DNA of 7,560 bases from Mollicutes bacterium. Lineage in GTDB: Bacteria; Bacillota_I; Bacilli_A; Izemoplasmatales; Izemoplasmataceae. Both the position numbers and the translations under genes were made by a program. Location: positions 1 through 7,560 of the forward strand of contig PWKX01000114.1 in assembly GCA_003559585.1 (NCBI GenBank), in the 5' to 3' direction. The stretch's first letter is position 1, and every line of letters begins with the position of its first letter. Shown piece by piece: positions 5,034-7,560 of the stretch. The notes beneath the pieces were generated by a model. The model saw nothing but the letters and a program-made list of their open reading frames with translations, searched no databases and was not told the DNA's origin.

Positions 5034-7019
5034 TCAATCTTCTGCATCAATAGTTTCAAAAATATTGGCAGTGCTGATATCACCGATATACTTACGGTGG
5101 AAATAATCCGTTTCTAAGATGTAAAGGCTCAACTGGTAATAATGAATGTACTCATTGTAGTGTGATAAGACTTCATCCTCTGTGAATTTATCACTTAACA
5201 ATTTCACCGATAAGTTTTGGTTGGCTTCAATGATGTAGTCTTTTGTTAAAATGCTTGAATCAAGGAACCTAACCACGTTGTAACCTTCTTCATAAACATC
5301 TCGGCCCATCATATACTGATAGTCTAAATCTAAATTGAATAAGTTGCCAATAGTAGGCATTAAATCAATGCTTGAGATGATGTTTGAGTTAACCTCACCC
5401 TCTAATGAAGGATGGTAAATCATCATCGGTACGTTGTGTACATTAAGACGACTTTCTTCTAGATCTTTATCAAAAGAACGCTCATCAATGGTATGACGTT
5501 CTAATCCATATGGATAATGGTCACTCGCAATGAGTATCACGGTATCATCAGCTTGGCCCGTTTCTTCTAATTTGTCCAGTAAAACACCAAGCGCTAAATC
5601 AAACTCATAATGCGCTGCATGGTAATACATCAACGCTTGTTCGACAGGTTCACGGCCTTCTTCTTCGAAAATCGCTTCAATGATTGGTAAGTTTTCTGCC
5701 GCAACATCTTGAGAATCATCATATGGTAAATGTCCACTAACCCCTAAATAATACGCGAAGAATTGTTCACTAGTTAAGACATCATCAATGGTGTTGTCAA
5801 CCATAAGCTTATCACTTAACCATGGCAAACGCGCATTAGAACGATCGCCATCTTCTGGCAGGTCATGTAAGCCCATATCAAACGCATCTTGGAACCAATC
5901 AAACTCAAGTGTATCTAGATAAAATTGCGTTCTTGGATAATAAAAGTCTGAGTAATTGTGGAAACTAAATGTATCATACCCTAAATCGTTAAAACCTTTT
6001 GGCAGTGTATTAACAAAATGATTTTCACCAAAGGTCGTCATACTTAAGGTTGTTTTGTTGGTTGGGAAAAACGAAGTATGTGTCATGAACTCTGTATCAG
6101 CGGTATTTCTTGAATACAGTGGTGCGTAATAGTTATCAAAGAAAATCGAAGAATCCATCATACTCATTAGATTTGGCATTAACGAAGGATCTAAACTCAT
6201 ATAATCAAGCGATTCAGCTTTTAAGAAAATTAAGTTTTTGCCTTCAAAAATACCTGTCATATCATTGTCTTCATGATGGCGTTTCTCGAAATACTGTTCT
6301 AACCAATAATCTGAATCTTCATTTGGTTTCGATATGTTGTAAGCCGCTCTAATATCGACCCTCGCATAGGTAAACAAACCAAAACGATTAATGGTTAATT
6401 CTGGTGAAAAGTTTGTTTCATATAAATCTCGTGCGCTATATTCTTGGATAATCTCATCATCAGATTCACCGAACGGATGTGATGAAATGGTTTGAACGGT
6501 AGCAAAACCTAATAACCAAGCACCTAACAATGGCACCAAGGCAAACTTAAACGATGTATATCGACATTGGAAAACTTTATCAGCCAGTGTTGTTTTCTTA
6601 GAATATGACCATTTAAAGATAATTGGAATGATGAGTAATGGTAATCCATAAATTAAGTGCCACAATGAAAAGTTAATAAATAAGTGGTTAATAAACCCTA
6701 ATCCTCGTCCCGCATCAGCGGCAATCGCAAAGGTATAAAAACCGCTCATGGCTTCATAGTATATATTTTGTGAGAAATAAAATGCAATTAATAAAACCAA
6801 AAGAATACTTAAGATCACTTTCATGACAAACGGCTTAAAAAAGCGCAAAGCAAAAACAATAAAAGCTGCGTACGTTAAAGAAAACGCAACCACATGTATG
6901 TAGGTGAGATCGATTGGTGCTTGCATGGCAACCATACGAAACGCCGTTTCTAAAAACATTAAAACTAAGAAAACCATCAAATAAAGCTTAAATGCGTTAC
7001 TTTGTATGATTTTTTTCAT
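5034..7019 (-). CDS. LTA synthase-like phosphoglycerol transferase (LtaS/sulfatase family)
   Basis: The product is a 661-residue membrane enzyme. Five N-terminal helices (about 11-32, 41-61, 66-86, 110-136, 157-177) anchor an extracellular sulfatase-fold domain (about 258-600). LtaS enzymes move glycerol phosphate from phosphatidylglycerol onto a growing lipoteichoic acid chain outside the cell. Catalytic-site equivalents are Glu269 (FLKAES), the nucleophile Thr306 (RNTADTEF, 304-311), His430 (GVSGHLPY) and Asp500-His501 (ASDHYPYG); His354 and Arg363 (SFHNYSDFYYPR) match the substrate-binding segment. All Mn-binding and nucleophile positions are present, so it should be active. The usual GKTSDxEF reads RNTADTEF. 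The C-terminal 60 residues are acidic and aromatic with no clear motif. Start at 7019 follows GGGAGGTG (7031-7024) by four bases. The stop is TGA. LTA versus another glycerophosphate polymer cannot be separated from sequence alone. Confidence 0.9.
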   Translation of the reverse strand: MKKIIQSNAFKLYLMVFLVLMFLETAFRMVAMQAPIDLTYIHVVAFSLTYAAFIVFALRFFKPFVMKVILSILLVLLIAFYFSQNIYYEAMSGFYTFAIAADAGRGLGFINHLFINFSLWHLIYGLPLLIIPIIFKWSYSKKTTLADKVFQCRYTSFKFALVPLLGAWLLGFATVQTISSHPFGESDDEIIQEYSARDLYETNFSPELTINRFGLFTYARVDIRAAYNISKPNEDSDYWLEQYFEKRHHEDNDMTGIFEGKNLIFLKAESLDYMSLDPSLMPNLMSMMDSSIFFDNYYAPLYSRNTADTEFMTHTSFFPTNKTTLSMTTFGENHFVNTLPKGFNDLGYDTFSFHNYSDFYYPRTQFYLDTLEFDWFQDAFDMGLHDLPEDGDRSNARLPWLSDKLMVDNTIDDVLTSEQFFAYYLGVSGHLPYDDSQDVAAENLPIIEAIFEEEGREPVEQALMYYHAAHYEFDLALGVLLDKLEETGQADDTVILIASDHYPYGLERHTIDERSFDKDLEESRLNVHNVPMMIYHPSLEGEVNSNIISSIDLMPTIGNLFNLDLDYQYMMGRDVYEEGYNVVRFLDSSILTKDYIIEANQNLSVKLLSDKFTEDEVLSHYNEYIHYYQLSLYILETDYFHRKYIGDISTANIFETIDAED

Positions 7020-7049
7020 GATGCACCTCCCTTGTCTCTTTGTGCCCTA

Positions 7050-7078
7050 ATAATAAGATATAACAGTGTTTTTGTAAA
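7050..7078 (-). promoter_or_regulatory. Promoter of the LTA synthase-like gene
   Basis: On the minus strand, TTTACA (7078-7073) and TATTAT (7055-7050) are separated by 17 bases. Each differs from consensus at one position. The predicted start is near 7043, about ten bases before the AAGGGAGGTG ribosome binding site (7033-7024). Confidence 0.6.
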
Positions 7079-7107
7079 GTATAATATGCATTATTCATAT
7101 TTTTCGC

Positions 7108-7136
7108 TTGACATACAGCACCTTATTGAATACAAT
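7108..7136 (+). promoter_or_regulatory. Consensus-like promoter of the tRNA operon
   Basis: A perfect TTGACA (7108-7113) and TACAAT (7131-7136, one mismatch) are separated by 17 bases, with an A/T-rich stretch upstream (7076-7104) that could act as an UP element. Predicted transcription begins near 7143, about 27 bases before the tRNA-His gene. Such strength is usual for stable RNA genes. Confidence 0.8.
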
Positions 7137-7169
7137 GTTTATAGTCTTTTAAGAATAAAAGGCATATAC

Positions 7170-7246
7170 GGCGGCTGTGGCGAAGTGGTTAACGCACTGG
7201 ATTGTGGCTCCAGCACTCGAGGGTTCAAGTCCCTTCAGTCGCCCCA
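7170..7246 (+). tRNA. tRNA-His (GTG anticodon)
   Basis: A complete cloverleaf. Acceptor GCGGCTG (7171-7177) pairs with CAGTCGC (7236-7242) with one G-T pair. The D stem is GCG/CGC. Anticodon stem CTGGA/TCCAG encloses TTGTGGC with anticodon GTG at 7204-7206, and the T arm is GAGGG/TTCAAGT/CCCTT. The His-specific extra 5' base G-1 (7170) faces C73 (7243), the identity pair for histidyl-tRNA synthetase. The CCA end is encoded (7244-7246). First gene of a three-tRNA operon. Confidence 0.97.
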
Positions 7247-7250
7247 TAAA

Positions 7251-7325
7251 TGGGCTATAGCCAAGAGGTTAAGGCATCGGACTTTGACTCCGACATCGAA
7301 GGTTCGAATCCTTCTAGCCCAGCCA
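7251..7325 (+). tRNA. tRNA-Gln (TTG anticodon)
   Basis: Acceptor TGGGCTA (7251-7257) pairs fully with TAGCCCA (7315-7321), the discriminator is G73 and CCA is encoded (7323-7325). Anticodon stem TCGGA/TCCGA encloses CTTTGAC with anticodon TTG at 7284-7286, reading CAA and CAG. It begins four bases after tRNA-His, so processing must cut a very short spacer. Confidence 0.97.
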
Positions 7326-7332
7326 TCCTTTT

Positions 7333-7415
7333 GCGGGTGTGGCGGAACTGGCAGACGCGCTAGACTTAGGATCTAGTTCTTCGGAGTGCAGGTTCGATTC
7401 CTGTCACCCGCACCA
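7333..7415 (+). tRNA. tRNA-Leu (TAG anticodon)
   Basis: A class II tRNA with a long variable arm (TTCTTCGGAGT region, about 7377-7387). Acceptor GCGGGTG (7333-7339) pairs with CACCCGC (7405-7411), discriminator A73, and CCA is encoded (7413-7415). Anticodon stem CTAGA/TCTAG encloses CTTAGGA with anticodon TAG at 7367-7369, reading CUN leucine codons. Seven bases separate it from tRNA-Gln. Last gene of the operon. Confidence 0.97.
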
Positions 7416-7425
7416 TTTTGGCATC

Positions 7426-7455
7426 AAACATAACATCATGTGTTATGTTTTTTTT
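7426..7455 (+). terminator. Terminator of the tRNA operon
   Basis: A perfect 10-bp stem (AAACATAACA at 7426-7435, TGTTATGTTT at 7441-7450) with loop TCATG runs into eight T (7448-7455). The stem is AT-rich, but the long T run supports rho-independent termination ten bases after tRNA-Leu. Confidence 0.8.
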
Positions 7456-7459
7456 ATGC

Positions 7460-7487
7460 AAAAAAAAGATGCGCTATGCACATCTTT
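7460..7487 (-). terminator. Terminator of the leftward gene at the window end
   Basis: On the minus strand a 10-bp stem with one G-U pair (AAAGATGTGC at 7487-7478, GCGCATCTTT at 7474-7465) and loop ATA ends in eight T (7467-7460). It follows the stop codon at 7494-7492 by four bases and abuts the tRNA-operon terminator. Confidence 0.8.
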
Positions 7488-7491
7488 ATGA

Positions 7492-7560
7492 TTAATCTTC
7501 TGTATACCAAGCCACACCAAAGCCTTTACGGCCAATGTGAATGGAAAACACTGGGCCTAA
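7492..7560 (-). CDS. C-terminal fragment, probable second DegV family protein
   Basis: The minus strand is open from the window edge to a TAA at 7494-7492 and encodes 22 residues. They begin LGPVFSIHIGRKGFGVAWY, with ED after the next Thr. This fits the last strand-helix-strand of DegV proteins, whose C-termini typically carry G-P-V-I-x-x-H-x-G-x-G; the histidine contacts the fatty-acid carboxylate in known members. The DegV at 1678-2529 ends in the same way (CVISSHCGKRTIGILY), with Gly-Lys where this one has Gly-Arg. The following terminator confirms a gene end. With so few residues the family call is likely but not certain; the rest of the gene lies outside the window. Confidence 0.65.
   Translation of the reverse strand, partial: LGPVFSIHIGRKGFGVAWYTED

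Noticed and set aside
6110..6352. 80-codon plus-strand frame inside the LTA synthase-like gene
   Set aside because: It is antisense to conserved catalytic-domain sequence and has no start signals.
7083..7101. Small inverted repeat AATATG/CATATT between the divergent LTA synthase and tRNA promoters
   Set aside because: Six AT-rich base pairs are expected by chance in such DNA. It may simply be part of an UP-like stretch.
7002..7376. 124-codon plus-strand frame running through the tRNA genes
   Set aside because: It crosses a divergent promoter region and three tRNA genes; the open frame is accidental.
7170..7415. tRNA genes as a mobile-element integration site
   Set aside because: No integrase gene or duplicated tRNA 3' end is visible in the window.

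Overview
The window looks like ordinary chromosomal housekeeping DNA from an AT-rich, low-GC Firmicutes-type bacterium (Bacillota or a cell-wall-poor relative such as the Acholeplasma/Izemoplasma/Erysipelotrichia neighbourhood; the genus cannot be settled by eye). The grounds are strong AT bias, AAGGAGGTGATC-type ribosome binding sites, sigma-A-like promoters with 17-bp spacers, tRNA genes with encoded CCA, and a lipoteichoic-acid-synthase-type enzyme. TGA acts as a stop codon (at the end of the LTA synthase gene) and tryptophan is written TGG, so the Mycoplasma/Spiroplasma code (table 4) is unlikely.

Layout: (1) 1-53, the first codons of a minus-strand gene with its own promoter, divergent from (2) yidD (180-410, +) and metK (482-1663, +), each with its own promoter. 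(3) metK converges on a minus-strand block: degV (1678-2529), preceded upstream by a CPA2-type cation/proton antiporter (2613-3932). A perfect hairpin containing the metK stop codon in its loop separates the convergent genes. (4) The antiporter diverges from a YqjA/ArAE_1-type membrane protein (4037-4993, +), which converges on (5) a 661-residue LTA-synthase-like phosphoglycerol transferase (5034-7019, -). A 14-bp bidirectional terminator lies between them. (6) A promoter with a consensus -35 at 7108-7136 drives a tRNA-His/tRNA-Gln/tRNA-Leu operon (7170-7415), closed by a terminator. (7) 7492-7560 (-) is the C-terminal end of what is probably a second DegV-family protein, with its own terminator.

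Most genes touch the cell envelope: membrane-protein insertion (YidD), fatty-acid binding (DegV/FakB-like), ion/proton exchange, a putative exporter and an anionic glycerol-phosphate polymer synthase. MetK supplies S-adenosylmethionine. No mobile element, CRISPR array, phage gene or riboswitch was seen, and no gene-free stretch exceeds 300 bases (the longest is about 150 bases, 7020-7169, and holds two divergent promoters). I do not see a convincing undescribed system. The findings are modest points about gene ends, promoters and variant motifs.
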